A DNA stretch of 64,000 nucleotides from Roseimicrobium gellanilyticum (GTDB taxonomy: Bacteria; Verrucomicrobiota; Verrucomicrobiia; Verrucomicrobiales; Verrucomicrobiaceae), in the NCBI RefSeq assembly GCF_003315205.1, contig NZ_QNRR01000002.1, positions 156,881 to 220,880 on the forward strand. The letters are read 5' to 3'. Under the pieces are notes generated by a model. The model did not search any database, was not told the origin of the DNA, and saw only the letters and a program-made list of their open reading frames with translations. The stretch's first letter is position 1. The number at the start of each line of letters is the position of its first letter. The position numbers and the translations under genes were made by a program. Positions 33,940 through 43,223 of the stretch are shown here, piece after piece.

Positions 33940-34686
33940 ATGAGCAGACTCACAGGACGCACCGCAGTCATCACCGGCGCTGGCCGGGGCATTGGCAAGG
34001 CCATTGCCGAACGCTTCGCCGCCGAGGGCGCGAAGGTCGCCATCATCTCCCGTACCGAGGCCAATTCCAACGCCACCGCCGAGGCCATCAATACCGCCCA
34101 TCCCGGCGCCGCCAAAGGCTATGCCGTGGACGTGTCCGACAGCGCCGCCACCGCCGCGCTGGGCAAGCAGGTGCTGGCCGACTTCGGCAGCGTGGACATC
34201 CTGGTGAACAACGCTGGTGTCACCCGCGACGGCCTCGCCCTCCGCATGAGCGATGAAGATTGGGACGTGGTGCTCGACACCAACCTCAAGGGTGCCTTCA
34301 ACCTCGTGAAGGCCTTCCAGCGCAGCATCCTGAAGAGCAAGACCGGCCGCATCCTGAATGTTGCCAGCGTCATCGGCCTCATCGGCAATGCCGGCCAGTG
34401 CAACTACGCCGCCAGCAAGGCCGGTCTCATCGGCTTCTCCAAGTCGCTCGCCCGCGAGTTCGCCGGACGTGCCGTGACCGTGAATGCCATCGCCCCCGGC
34501 TTCATCGTCACCGACATGACGAATGAGCTGAACGACCAGCAGAAGGAAGGTGTGCTCAAGCAGATCCCCCTAGGCACTTTCGGCGACGCCGTGGACATCG
34601 CCAACACCGCCGCCTTCCTCGCCAGCGACGAAGCGCGCTACATCACCGGTCAGGTGATCGCCGTGGATGGTGGGATGGTGATGTAG
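33940..34686 (+). CDS. fabG: 3-oxoacyl-[acyl-carrier-protein] reductase
   Basis: An NADPH-dependent reductase of fatty-acid elongation, 248 residues, the normal length. The cofactor motif is VITGAGRGIGKAIAERFA, with NNAGVTRDGL, the catalytic Ser in NVASVIGLIGNAGQ, and Tyr/Lys in NYAASKAG. The C-terminus ITGQVIAVDGGMVM is standard. It lies apart from other fab genes and is divergent from phoU. The FabG name is well supported by the motif run (VTRDGL, RMSDEDWD), although SDR enzymes of other pathways can look alike. Confidence 0.88.
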   Translation: MSRLTGRTAVITGAGRGIGKAIAERFAAEGAKVAIISRTEANSNATAEAINTAHPGAAKGYAVDVSDSAATAALGKQVLADFGSVDILVNNAGVTRDGLALRMSDEDWDVVLDTNLKGAFNLVKAFQRSILKSKTGRILNVASVIGLIGNAGQCNYAASKAGLIGFSKSLAREFAGRAVTVNAIAPGFIVTDMTNELNDQQKEGVLKQIPLGTFGDAVDIANTAAFLASDEARYITGQVIAVDGGMVM

Positions 34687-34724
34687 TGGAAATGTATCGC
34701 GCAAGCAGCGCGAATGGAGTGTGG

Positions 34725-34827
34725 GCTTTCTAGCCCGCATGGTGCCACTCCACATGAGGTGGAGTGGCCAAATGGCAAATTTCAAAGCGAAGCGGCCACC
34801 AACGTAGTTCGCGAGTCCCTTCGCGAG
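34725..34827. repeat. Composite repeat with REP R10, left of the DUF4132 gene
   Basis: About 100 bases (AGCCCGCATGG, CCACTCCAC/GTGGAGTGG hairpin at 34744-34767, AAATTTCAAAGCGAAGCGGC, then REP at 34800-34827) recur after the DUF4132 gene at 37353-37462 in the same orientation. The gap 34687-35086 otherwise holds no supported gene. Confidence 0.75.
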
Positions 34828-35086
34828 ATCACCAGTGGTCCGCCCACTTCGTGTGCGGTCAGTGCGTGTCATCCAGTGCACAGGCATTCTCAGCATTCAG
34901 GACACTGCTGTTCGACGCACACGCAGGTGAGAGGAGATGTGGCAGGGTGTGATACATCAGGAACTAGGTCATGCGCTGCCCGCACACGGAGTGGGCGGAC
35001 CACTTGCCTGGTTCGACAAAAGATTCGACACCAAGGCGCGCCATCCGCCATGCTGCGCGGGCAATTTCCCATCCCGCGCAACCATC

Positions 35087-37345
35087 ATGACCCCAGAAGA
35101 AGCCAGAACCATTCTTGAGGGCACCGAGTCAACCATACCTTGGAAGCGACTCGCAGCCTGTGAGGTGCTCGTGAATGAACGTATGCCCGAGGCAGTGCCA
35201 GCCCTGCTGAAATTCCTGCCAAGCGCTTCGCAAGTATACTTTTTTGCCGGAGGCCTGGGCTCACTGCTGGAAAAGGCATGCACCATTTTTCCAGAATCAA
35301 CACCTGAACTGTGCGCAGCGGCCACCGCCGCAGTCAATCAAGAGCTCATCTCTGCGGGTATTGAACTCTGGGTGCAATCGGGCATCACCGGAGAGGAAGA
35401 CGCGCAGCTCTTTCGAAAATCCATGCAGGGGGTGCTGGCCCTGGAGACGCTGTTGATATCGCCCACGGGTGACAATCGTGGCCTCGTGGAGGTGTTGGTA
35501 GCGAAGCATGCCGCGCCCCTGCTCCGCTATTGTGAAGAGGACCTGTGGGGCATGCTCGATCGCGAGCCGCCCCTCTTTCCGCATGCGGCTGCCAGGGTGC
35601 TCGCCGCCTTGGGAAACCAGGCGCTGCCACGCGTGGAACAACTCTGCTCACATGAGAGACCAGTGGTGCGCAGCTCCGCCGTGGTGCTGCTGCGCACGCT
35701 GGGGACGTCCGAGGCGCTGCATCTCCTCCGTCGGCGCCTGCATGAGGAGGACGACGACGATGTGCGTGACCGCATTCTGGAAACGCTCGTGGAGCGCGAA
35801 GGCTCGCTTCCGCTCACCGAGGAACAACTGCTGGCACGCATGGATCGCGCTTTGGCGAAGTATCCCACCAGCCCGGTTCCCTGGCTGGATGCCACCAAGC
35901 TGTGCGTGATGCGCAAGGATGGGCGTGCCTTCACGACAAAGGAAGTTCATTACCTGCTGCACCGACAGTCACGTGTGACCGAGTCGCGTGCGGACCACGA
36001 GGCCGCGCCCCTCTTTGCAGACGTGGATCGCAGTGCCGGCACTGAGACGGCACTGCTGGCCATACGCGGCTTCATCAAGTCCAAGCAGAAGGTCGTGGAC
36101 CGCTGGACCATCACTTTTGCTGGTCTCACGGGAGATGACCGCATCGTGGCGGAGTTGCTACCGGTGATTGACCGCTTTGTGGAACTGCATCGCAATCATC
36201 ACGCGACCTGCGCCACGCTGGCCCTGGCACTGCAGGGCAGCGACCGCGCGCTGCTTGCGCTGGATGCCATCAGCTTTCGCTACCGCAGCAAGAAGCCGCA
36301 AGTCGCGCTGGCAGCGGGTGAGGCCTTTACGGAGGCTGCGGTGGCACGTGGCATCACGCCTGAGGAACTCGGCGATGTGGTAGTGCCATGGCTGGGCTTT
36401 TCTCCCGAGGGGCCCCGCATCGCGACTGGTGCAAAGCAATCCTACGAAGTGCGCATCACGAGCGATCTCAAGCTTTCCTTCCGCGACGTGAAGACGGGCA
36501 AGATCTCCGCGAGTGCACCCGCTGGCTTGAGCGCAGAGGGAAAGGCAGAGTTCAAGGAACTTGCGAAGACCTTGAAGGATGTCGGCAAAATCCAGACCGA
36601 CCGCCTGGAGGCACTCATGGTCAAGCAAGTGCGCTGGCCTGTGCCGCACTGGCAGGCACTCTACCCCGTGCACCCGCTGCTGCGCCCGCTTGGCGCACGT
36701 CTCATCTGGGGTCAGTATGGGGGTGATGGAAGTGTGGGGAAAACATTTCGCATGCTGGAGGACGGCTCGCTGACGGACGTGAAGGATGAACCCGTGACCT
36801 TGGACGAAGGAAAGCGCGTCGGCATCGTGCATCCTCTCGATCTTGATGAAGTGCGCCGCGCCGCCTGGCTTCAGCACGTGGTGGATTATGAGGTGCAGCC
36901 ACTCTTTCCCCAGATGGACCGCACCATCGTACGGCTCGACCCGGCATCAAGTGCGGCAAAATCTGGTGCCCAGGTCCGTGGTGCAGAGATGAACGCCCTC
37001 ACCTTCCAAGGCAGGGCCATGCGCCTCGGCTGGCGTCGCGCCTCCATCGTCGATGCCGGCATGGTGAACTACTACCAGAAGAACATGCCCTCCGCCGGGC
37101 TGGACTGCTTTCTCGAACTTGAAGGTCTCTTCATCCGTGCGGACCGCGAGCAGACAGCCACCTTGGGGGACTTCTTCTTCGTGAAGCAGGGCTCACTCGG
37201 CACTGGCTACATCATGGTGTCTCAGGAGCAGATGAAAACAGACCCGCGGATTGTGCCCTTTGGAGAAGTCCCAGAAATTGTATACTCCGAGATCCTTGGG
37301 GACTTGGGGAGGATTGCTGGCGCTGGTGTGGGGGCGGGTGAATGA
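35087..37345 (+). CDS. HEAT-repeat protein with C-terminal DUF4132 domain
   Basis: A 752-residue cytosolic protein. The first half is all-helical with HEAT-like units (for example ARVLAALGNQALPRVEQL, AVVLLRTLGTSEALHLLRRR). The last third is the DUF4132 domain, recognised by LIWGQYGG, DEGKRVGIVHPLDLDEVRR and QHVVDYEVQPLFPQ. DUF4132 proteins resemble WGR-linked proteins of unknown role. The ATG at 35087 was chosen since the upstream frame crosses REP-containing DNA. The gene is flanked by direct repeats, which may reflect local duplication or transfer. Confidence 0.82.
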   Translation: MTPEEARTILEGTESTIPWKRLAACEVLVNERMPEAVPALLKFLPSASQVYFFAGGLGSLLEKACTIFPESTPELCAAATAAVNQELISAGIELWVQSGITGEEDAQLFRKSMQGVLALETLLISPTGDNRGLVEVLVAKHAAPLLRYCEEDLWGMLDREPPLFPHAAARVLAALGNQALPRVEQLCSHERPVVRSSAVVLLRTLGTSEALHLLRRRLHEEDDDDVRDRILETLVEREGSLPLTEEQLLARMDRALAKYPTSPVPWLDATKLCVMRKDGRAFTTKEVHYLLHRQSRVTESRADHEAAPLFADVDRSAGTETALLAIRGFIKSKQKVVDRWTITFAGLTGDDRIVAELLPVIDRFVELHRNHHATCATLALALQGSDRALLALDAISFRYRSKKPQVALAAGEAFTEAAVARGITPEELGDVVVPWLGFSPEGPRIATGAKQSYEVRITSDLKLSFRDVKTGKISASAPAGLSAEGKAEFKELAKTLKDVGKIQTDRLEALMVKQVRWPVPHWQALYPVHPLLRPLGARLIWGQYGGDGSVGKTFRMLEDGSLTDVKDEPVTLDEGKRVGIVHPLDLDEVRRAAWLQHVVDYEVQPLFPQMDRTIVRLDPASSAAKSGAQVRGAEMNALTFQGRAMRLGWRRASIVDAGMVNYYQKNMPSAGLDCFLELEGLFIRADREQTATLGDFFFVKQGSLGTGYIMVSQEQMKTDPRIVPFGEVPEIVYSEILGDLGRIAGAGVGAGE

Positions 37346-37352
37346 GAGGCGA

Positions 37353-37538
37353 TACGCAAGCATTCCAGCCCGCGTGGCACTACTCCACGACAGATGAAGT
37401 GGCCGAACAGCAAATTTCAGAGCGAAGCGGCCACCAACGTAGCTCGCGAGTCCCTTCGCGAGTTTTGCGTTCGGCCACTCGCGAAGGGACTCGCGAGCTA
37501 CGTTAGAGCAGCCGCCGAAGGCTCGGCGGACTACTTTC
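37353..37538. repeat. Composite repeat with inverted REP pair R11/R12 and E4 palindrome
   Basis: A second copy of the sequence before the DUF4132 gene leads into REP R11 (37435-37462). R12 (37478-37504) follows in inverse orientation, then a single E-family palindrome (37511-37538) touching the TAA stop of the next minus-strand gene (37539-37541). Confidence 0.85.
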
Positions 37539-38345
37539 TTAACTCGACCGCGACCGCTTCCTGAAGGGATACATCATCTGTCCCCAGAAGCTCTCCGGCA
37601 CGGAGTCATCATGCACGCCGAACTCCGTCGGCTGCTTGTGATTCGGCAGGTAGAAGGTGCCGAACATCACGTCCCACACCGGCAACAGCCCGGCGAAGTT
37701 CATATCGATGGCTTCATCCTCCTTCGTGTGGTGCCAGCGATGAAAGGCGGGACTCGCAATCACATGGCGCAAGGGCCCGAAGCTCCACGACACATTCGCA
37801 TGGATGAAGATGGAGTAGAACGTGAGGAAGGGCACGTACGCTGCGATCACCACGGGTGAAAAACCGAGCATCACAAACGGCACTGCCTGGAAGATGCGGG
37901 ATACAATGTCATTCACCGGATGCAGCCGCACGGAGGAGAGCCAGTCCAGTTCCTTCGAGCTGTGATGCACCGCATGAAACGCCCACAGCCGGCGTGAGTG
38001 AAACCAGCGATGCGTCCAGTAGCCGATGAAGTCACCAATCACGAGGATGAGCAAGGCCTGCAGCCACGGCGGAAGACTCAGCGCAGGACCGTAGCCCGCG
38101 GCGATGGCCTCTTTGTTCAATGTGCGGCCCATCATCAGCAGAGCGGGCACGAGGGCGATGAGCACGGCAATCTGGGAAATCGTCTTCGAGATGAGCGGGG
38201 TGAAGAACCAGTACACCACATCCGTCCAGAAACCCTTCCGCACCTTCTTTTGCCCCTTGATGCTGGGCCACAGAAACTCCACCGCCCAGAAGATGAGCGT
38301 GAGAAGAGTGAAGGCAATCGTGAGACCGATGAGCTTTTGGGTCAT
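37539..38345 (-). CDS. Sterol desaturase / fatty acid hydroxylase family membrane protein
   Basis: A 268-residue di-iron membrane enzyme with about four hydrophobic helices. The histidine clusters are HRWFHSRRLWAFHAVHHSS and the later HRWHHTKED, with HANVSWSFG between, matching the FA_hydroxylase family. It would hydroxylate or desaturate a lipid using O2. The substrate is unknown. The start at 38345 opens with MTQKLIGLTIAF, a good first membrane helix. An E-family repeat abuts its stop codon. Confidence 0.88.
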   Translation of the reverse strand: MTQKLIGLTIAFTLLTLIFWAVEFLWPSIKGQKKVRKGFWTDVVYWFFTPLISKTISQIAVLIALVPALLMMGRTLNKEAIAAGYGPALSLPPWLQALLILVIGDFIGYWTHRWFHSRRLWAFHAVHHSSKELDWLSSVRLHPVNDIVSRIFQAVPFVMLGFSPVVIAAYVPFLTFYSIFIHANVSWSFGPLRHVIASPAFHRWHHTKEDEAIDMNFAGLLPVWDVMFGTFYLPNHKQPTEFGVHDDSVPESFWGQMMYPFRKRSRSS

Positions 38346-38434
38346 GAGAAGCACAGACGCCAGCTTTTGCCGGCTGGTTACAGATGGACAATGCATCAGG
38401 GTTCACCCACAGTGATGACTTGCTGCTCTCGCCA

Positions 38435-38899
38435 ATGAAACGATTCGCTTTCCTCTGCCTCGCGTTTTGCCTCTTGACCTCGGGTCAGGTCTTCGCCGAT
38501 TCACCTCTGGAGATCCGTCTCGTGGTCGCACCGGGCACACCGGGAGCCGTGAAGACTCCCTGGGGGGAGGATGAAACAGTGTATTGCGCGAAGGAGCCCC
38601 TGCTGGATCACAAGGCCGTCGCAGAGGCTACCGTGCTGTCCATAGGCGCCAGGGAACCGAGTTGGGAAGTGGAGGTGCGATTCAATGAGCGTGGCAAGGC
38701 GGCCTTCGCGAAAGCCACTACGGATCACAAAGGCGAACAGTTCGGTGTGCTCTCGAACGGAAAGCTCCTCGTAGTCGCGCGTGTCATGAGTCCCATCACC
38801 AGTGGCACGCTTCGCATCTCGGGCAATCTGACCAAGGAAGAGGCGACGGATCTCGCGGCAGTCATTCAGGCTGCAGTACCGAAGGCCGTGAACCCCTAA
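38435..38899 (+). CDS. Secreted protein with SecDF P1 head-like domain
   Basis: 154 residues with a signal peptide (about 1-20, ending QVFADSP). The mature part, with VYCAKEPLLDHKAVAEATVL, VRFNERGKAAFAKAT and SGNLTKEEATDLAAVIQA, resembles the periplasmic head of SecDF, a domain that also occurs alone in exported proteins. It is not itself part of the Sec machinery, since no membrane domain is present. It is followed 14 bases on by a small lipoprotein gene, so the two probably form an operon. Confidence 0.72.
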   Translation: MKRFAFLCLAFCLLTSGQVFADSPLEIRLVVAPGTPGAVKTPWGEDETVYCAKEPLLDHKAVAEATVLSIGAREPSWEVEVRFNERGKAAFAKATTDHKGEQFGVLSNGKLLVVARVMSPITSGTLRISGNLTKEEATDLAAVIQAAVPKAVNP

Positions 38900-38912
38900 G
38901 CCACGCCATTGT

Positions 38913-39269
38913 ATGAGGACACGTCGCGCGCTTTTGTTTTGCCTGCCTGTAATGCTCGGGCTGCCGGCTTGCATGATGCTTCACAAGACGTCACACGGAT
39001 TCCATCCCGTGTGGACACCCAAGGACGGTGCCTGGCCAGCGAAGTCACTGGCCGCTCCCACGGGGTTCGCCATCACACCCCATGAAGCGTACGAGATCAC
39101 CCGGGAAAGCAAAAGCCGCTCGCTCAAGCACCAGTGGCACCTCTATGCAGACTCGCGGTACTACTATGTGCATGACACCTTCCTTGGAGATTCACCCAAG
39201 GAGGCTCACAAGTATGGTTTGTGCATCGATGGAAGGACAGGAAAGATTGAGAAGAACCTGCCCCGGTGA
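38913..39269 (+). CDS. Small lipoprotein of unknown function
   Basis: 118 residues with a signal peptide and lipobox (GLPAC, Cys20). The mature region (AITPHEAYEITRESK, then QWHLYADSRYYYVHDTF and YGLCIDGRTGKIEKNLP) is PepSY- or YpeB-like in length and pattern, but I cannot claim the family. It is probably cotranscribed with the SecDF-head-like gene just upstream and held in a membrane facing the periplasm. Confidence 0.68.
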   Translation: MRTRRALLFCLPVMLGLPACMMLHKTSHGFHPVWTPKDGAWPAKSLAAPTGFAITPHEAYEITRESKSRSLKHQWHLYADSRYYYVHDTFLGDSPKEAHKYGLCIDGRTGKIEKNLPR

Positions 39270-39293
39270 GGTCGGCGCCTCGTAGCAAGGCGA

Positions 39294-40301
39294 TCACGGC
39301 CGGTGCAGCACTGTCTCGATCATCTTCACCACGGTCTTCGCGCGATCACGGCTGAGGCGTTCCATGAGGAAGGGCGTCATCATGTCGCGCCCTGCTTGTG
39401 CCAGCAGCTTCACGGCACGCACGCGTTCCTCAGGTGTGCCTTGCACGGCGAGCTTCTGCAGTTCGGGCAACAACAAATCCGGCGTGAGCAAGATCCACGA
39501 TGAAGTGGCTTCACGCACCTGCTTCGAAGATGATACTGCCAGCGCGGATGCCTCCACTGGCAGCAGTGACGCACTCACGCCACCGCGGTACAGGACATCA
39601 ATGATGTGTGCCTTGCCACGGTGATCCGCGTTCGCGAGACACTCGCGCACCGTGTCCGGATGCGCGGTGAATGCGGAGGCTGCCTCGGGCACTTTCAGGA
39701 AGAGCTCGGCGAAGGTCTGCTTCTGTGCTGCCTTTGCCCGTGATGGGTCCGTCATCAGCGCGGCACGCGCGAGCCAGGTGGTGGGATGCCCGCTGAGCTT
39801 CAGCATGGACTCCAGAGACTGGGAAGGCAGGCGTGTCTCCTGCGGCTCCAATGGCCATTGATTGGGCGGAGTCCGGGTGGCTTCCCACAGATAGATCTCC
39901 AGCCATTCTGCGCCCGCAGGGATGCCGGGGGAAACCGGACGCTTCTCGGCAGGTTTGAGCAGGGCTTCGTAAGCAAGCGCCAGCCGCAGATGAAATCCCG
40001 GATCCGTGATGGTGGTGGAGGCGAAGAAGGCATCCCTTTCGGTTGGCGTGCGATGATGCCACGAATGCTTCTCACAACGCAGCCCCAGAAGGCGCGCTGC
40101 CTCAGGCTGCGCGGCCGCGCGATTGAGCACGCCGGCATTTTGGCCAGTGACCACGTAGGTCATCACATCCCCGGCGAGGCCCGGTTCCAGTGTTTCCAGT
40201 GGCAGCAGATCCTGATAGAGGAGTTCCAGCTCGGCCTCGGGCAGGTCCGTCCGCCGCCACTCACCACCTGGTTTCGCCAAATTCTTCAGCCAGCCGAGCA
40301 T
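39294..40301 (-). CDS. Uncharacterised helical protein
   Basis: A 335-residue soluble, helix-rich protein. It has HEAT-like helical stretches at the C-terminus (LLLPELQKLAVQGTPEERVR, then VKLLAQAGRDMMTPFLMERL) and an N-terminal MLGWLKNLAKPGGEWRR. The layout recalls the N-terminal half of some DUF4132 proteins, and a DUF4132 gene lies 2 kb away, but the DUF4132 domain is absent. It could be a truncated or stand-alone relative. The start at 40301 was preferred over one 36 bases upstream. Confidence 0.6.
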   Translation of the reverse strand: MLGWLKNLAKPGGEWRRTDLPEAELELLYQDLLPLETLEPGLAGDVMTYVVTGQNAGVLNRAAAQPEAARLLGLRCEKHSWHHRTPTERDAFFASTTITDPGFHLRLALAYEALLKPAEKRPVSPGIPAGAEWLEIYLWEATRTPPNQWPLEPQETRLPSQSLESMLKLSGHPTTWLARAALMTDPSRAKAAQKQTFAELFLKVPEAASAFTAHPDTVRECLANADHRGKAHIIDVLYRGGVSASLLPVEASALAVSSSKQVREATSSWILLTPDLLLPELQKLAVQGTPEERVRAVKLLAQAGRDMMTPFLMERLSRDRAKTVVKMIETVLHRP

Positions 40302-40403
40302 GCCCTTACTAAGCCGAAGGTTGACCCCCTCAGGCAAGCAAAAAGTCCGGTAGAATGCTTTAGGTCCCGCAGCGGGGCACGGCTACGCATCGGCCTGCGG
40401 CCA

Positions 40404-40814
40404 TTACCTTCCGGTGACTTCTGCCACCCGGCCATTCTCGAAGCGCAGATGAATCATTTTCTCTCGTGAATCCTCACCGCCGGGAATGAAGATGCCGAGG
40501 CGCTCGGCGCCATTCTGCAGCACAGTGGGCCGGTGGGCGTCTCTCTTGGGGTAGTACTTGTCCACCGCCAGCATCACGTCAGACTCAGTCATGCCCACCT
40601 TCAGCGATGCCTGGAACTTCTCGTCCATGCGACCGCCGCTGTAGTTGGAAACATACCAGTAAATCGTGCCTGCAAGCAACAGACACGGGATGGCAATGAG
40701 CAGCAGCAGCCAGAAGACCCAGCGCTTCACGGCACGTAGGGCAAATATCGACAGCCCACTGCCAACGACCATAAAGGCCAGGGACGCATACTTGCTGATC
40801 AGGGCATCAAACAT
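40404..40814 (-). CDS. Membrane protein with BamE/SmpA-like C-terminal segment
   Basis: 136 residues with two membrane helices (about 8-26 and 32-54), then a soluble part with SLKVGMTESDVMLAVDKYYP and a strand-rich end (MIHLRFENGRVAEVTG). The G-M-T-x2-(D/E)-V pattern followed by a short beta sheet is seen in SmpA/OmlA-like domains. No function is known, and the match is by pattern only. It lies 102 bases upstream of the helical protein gene and points the same way. Confidence 0.6.
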   Translation of the reverse strand: MFDALISKYASLAFMVVGSGLSIFALRAVKRWVFWLLLLIAIPCLLLAGTIYWYVSNYSGGRMDEKFQASLKVGMTESDVMLAVDKYYPKRDAHRPTVLQNGAERLGIFIPGGEDSREKMIHLRFENGRVAEVTGR

Positions 40815-40896
40815 GGCTGCCGTATGAGCGCAGCGTGTGCCGCGTGGGACAAGTATTGAGGAAAATGCAGTGACGTCGAGGAGAAAGTGCCGGTCA

Positions 40897-41472
40897 CTAC
40901 AGGCCGAGTCGTTTCAGCACCCGATGGAGGGTCTTTTGAAAGGGGGACATGCGCTGGCCGATCGGCAGCCTTGTGGCAGGGACGATGAAAGGCCTGTCGG
41001 GGTAGTTCTGCTCCATGAGCGGCGGCAGATTTCCTGCGACGTTCTCGTACTCCGAGGGCGTCAACAGATGGAGGTCCATGACGAGTTCTTCCTCGCTTGG
41101 GCGACTCAAGGTTTTGACAATGCGGAAGCCATCCTCGAAGGCATCGTCAAGCCGGACGGTGACGAGGTCAGCGGCGGGACGGTCATCCATGAGCTCATGG
41201 ATGACGAGCCTGCGTGAAGGGCTCCGAAGGCGGAACACGCGAGTGGTTTCATTGGCAGACTCCACACATCCATGGAGACCACGATAAACCCGGACATGGA
41301 CGAAATGACAATCTGCGACGGTGAGAGCGGCGGACGAGGTGCTCGCAGCGACTCCGAGCTCGTGGGATTCATCTGTCCAGTCCTCCTTCAGCACCGGGGC
41401 GGCTGCGCTGTCACGCAACAGTACCAGTCCGAAGGAAAACGGAAGTACGCATGATATGACAGGCTTGCTCAT
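40897..41472 (-). CDS. Uncharacterised exported protein
   Basis: 191 residues with a likely signal peptide (about 1-24, MSKPVISCVLPFSFGLVLL then SAAAP). The body has VHVRVYRGLHGCVES, RLVIHELMDDRPAADLV and VMDLHLLTPSEYENV, with no recognised domain. It lies 20 bases after the cysS stop in the same direction and so may be cotranscribed with it. The two cannot be linked functionally. Confidence 0.55.
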   Translation of the reverse strand: MSKPVISCVLPFSFGLVLLRDSAAAPVLKEDWTDESHELGVAASTSSAALTVADCHFVHVRVYRGLHGCVESANETTRVFRLRSPSRRLVIHELMDDRPAADLVTVRLDDAFEDGFRIVKTLSRPSEEELVMDLHLLTPSEYENVAGNLPPLMEQNYPDRPFIVPATRLPIGQRMSPFQKTLHRVLKRLGL

Positions 41473-41492
41473 GCGGCGTTGCGTTGTTCAGC

Positions 41493-42923
41493 TCACTTCG
41501 GAATCAGCGTGTACCCATCCTTCGTGTCCTTCACGATCCAGCCGAGCGCTTCAATCTGGCGGCGCAGATCATCCGCGGCGATGAAATCCTTGGCTTTCTT
41601 CGCGGTCCAGCGCTGTTCGGCGAGGGCTTTCACTTCTTCCGGTGCATCCACGATTTCGTCTTCCTTCACAGGAGGAAGCTCAAGGCCGAGTGCGGAAAGA
41701 ATGAAGTGAAGATCCAGCAATGCGGTCTTCGCCTCCTCAATGGAGAGCGCGGGCGCTTTCGTCTTGTTCACCACGGTGAAGATACCGCCAAGCGCGCCAG
41801 GAACATTGAGGTCATCCAGCAGGGCCTCCCACGCCGATTGGAAAATGCCGGCGGTGCCATGCTTCAGCACCTCCGCGTAGGCAGGAGTGCTTGCCACACT
41901 GGCGCGTTCCTTGAGTCCCTTCTCGAATCTCGCCAGCTTCTGCAGCGCCTGACGCGAGGCATCCAGCGAGTGCAGGGTGAAGTTGAGCGGCTGGCGGTAG
42001 TGTCCGCTGATGAGGGTGTGCCGTACTTCCGCAGGCGTGAATCCGCGATGCCGCAGGTCACCCAACGTATAGAGATTGCCCAGGCTCTTGCTCATTTTTC
42101 CCCCATCCACCATCAGGTGGGCGGAGTGCATCCAGAGACGGGCGAAGTGACCACCCGTGGAGCAGCAGCTCTGCGCCATCTCATTCTCATGGTGGGGGAA
42201 GATGAGATCCATGCCGCCACCGTGCAGGTCGAATTCTTCACCCAGGTATTCCAGCGCCATCGCGCTGCACTCCAGGTGCCAGCCGGGACGTCCCTTGCCC
42301 CAGGGGCTGTCCCATGCGTTGTCGCCATCGGACTCCTTGTAGGCCTTCCACAGCACGAAGTCGGCGAGTGAGTCCTTGCTGTACTCATCACTGTCCGTCG
42401 TGGTTTGGGCAGTGCCGAGTTGCAGCTCACGATTCTCCAGATGCGAGAGGCGTCCATACTCCGCATAGGAGCCTACGCGGAAATACACCGAGCCGTCGGG
42501 CGAGGCATATGCATTGCCCTTCGCAATGAGCTGCTCGATCATCCGGATCTGATGCGGAATGTGCTCCGTGGCCTTCGGCTCCACGTGGGGCGTCAGCAGA
42601 TTCAGCGAAACACAATCGCCGTGGAACTGCTTCGTCCAGTACGTGGTGAATTCCGTCAGCGTCTGTTTCGCGGCAATCGAGTCGCGGATAGTCTTGTCAT
42701 CCACGTCCGTGATGTTGCGCACGTGCTTGGTCTTCAGCTCGCTGAGCTCCACCACCCGACGGAAGACATCCTGCGCGATGAACGTGCGGAAGTTCCCAAT
42801 GTGCGCCGGTCCATACACCGTGGGTCCGCAGCAGTAGAAGCGCAGGGTGGTGCCGTCGGAGGGCTGCACCGGGCGGGTCGTGCGGGTCAGGGTGTCGTGG
42901 AGTTGCAGGGTCTGGCTGGCCAT
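41493..42923 (-). CDS. cysS: Cysteinyl-tRNA synthetase
   Basis: Charges tRNA-Cys. Of 476 residues, the class I signature HIGN is at 41-44 ([11 protein letters not shown]), preceded by the zinc-site region [10 protein letters not shown] (29-38), and the KMSKS loop is [28 protein letters not shown] and [14 protein letters not shown] supply further zinc and substrate residues. The start at 42923 gives the usual N-terminus. An F element with a nested E repeat lies upstream. Confidence 0.96.
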   Translation of the reverse strand: MASQTLQLHDTLTRTTRPVQPSDGTTLRFYCCGPTVYGPAHIGNFRTFIAQDVFRRVVELSELKTKHVRNITDVDDKTIRDSIAAKQTLTEFTTYWTKQFHGDCVSLNLLTPHVEPKATEHIPHQIRMIEQLIAKGNAYASPDGSVYFRVGSYAEYGRLSHLENRELQLGTAQTTTDSDEYSKDSLADFVLWKAYKESDGDNAWDSPWGKGRPGWHLECSAMALEYLGEEFDLHGGGMDLIFPHHENEMAQSCCSTGGHFARLWMHSAHLMVDGGKMSKSLGNLYTLGDLRHRGFTPAEVRHTLISGHYRQPLNFTLHSLDASRQALQKLARFEKGLKERASVASTPAYAEVLKHGTAGIFQSAWEALLDDLNVPGALGGIFTVVNKTKAPALSIEEAKTALLDLHFILSALGLELPPVKEDEIVDAPEEVKALAEQRWTAKKAKDFIAADDLRRQIEALGWIVKDTKDGYTLIPK

Positions 42924-43001
42924 GGGGTAGGGGAGGGCGGAAGATGCGCGGGAGCCCGTGTTTTGCAATGGATTGCCAGCGGATAGGTGCTGTTCGCGAT
43001 C

Positions 43002-43223
43002 CTGAGGAACGGCCGCAAGGAAGTAGTCCGCCGAGCCCTCGGCGGTGGGAGGTAGAAATGTCAGGAGCCATTTCGGCTAACCGCAAAGACGCAGGGAGGC
43101 AAAGGACGCAGAGGATTTGGAAAAATGTGGCCCGCGTGAGGGGGTACGTCTCGATGCGGAGGCGGCGGCGATGCGCAGGATTGTCTGCCAGCCAACCTTG
43201 GTGTTTTTTGCGGCTATTGCTCA
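43002..43223. repeat. F4: F-family element with nested E5 palindrome
   Basis: The left end CTGAGGAACGGCCGCAAGG (43002-43020) is the F terminus. It is interrupted by an E unit (43018-43046), then F sequence resumes (GGCTAACCGCAAAGACGCAG onward) and ends GCGGCTATTGCTCAG. The right end contains the TAG stop of the converging PEP-CTERM gene (43214-43216). Confidence 0.8.
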
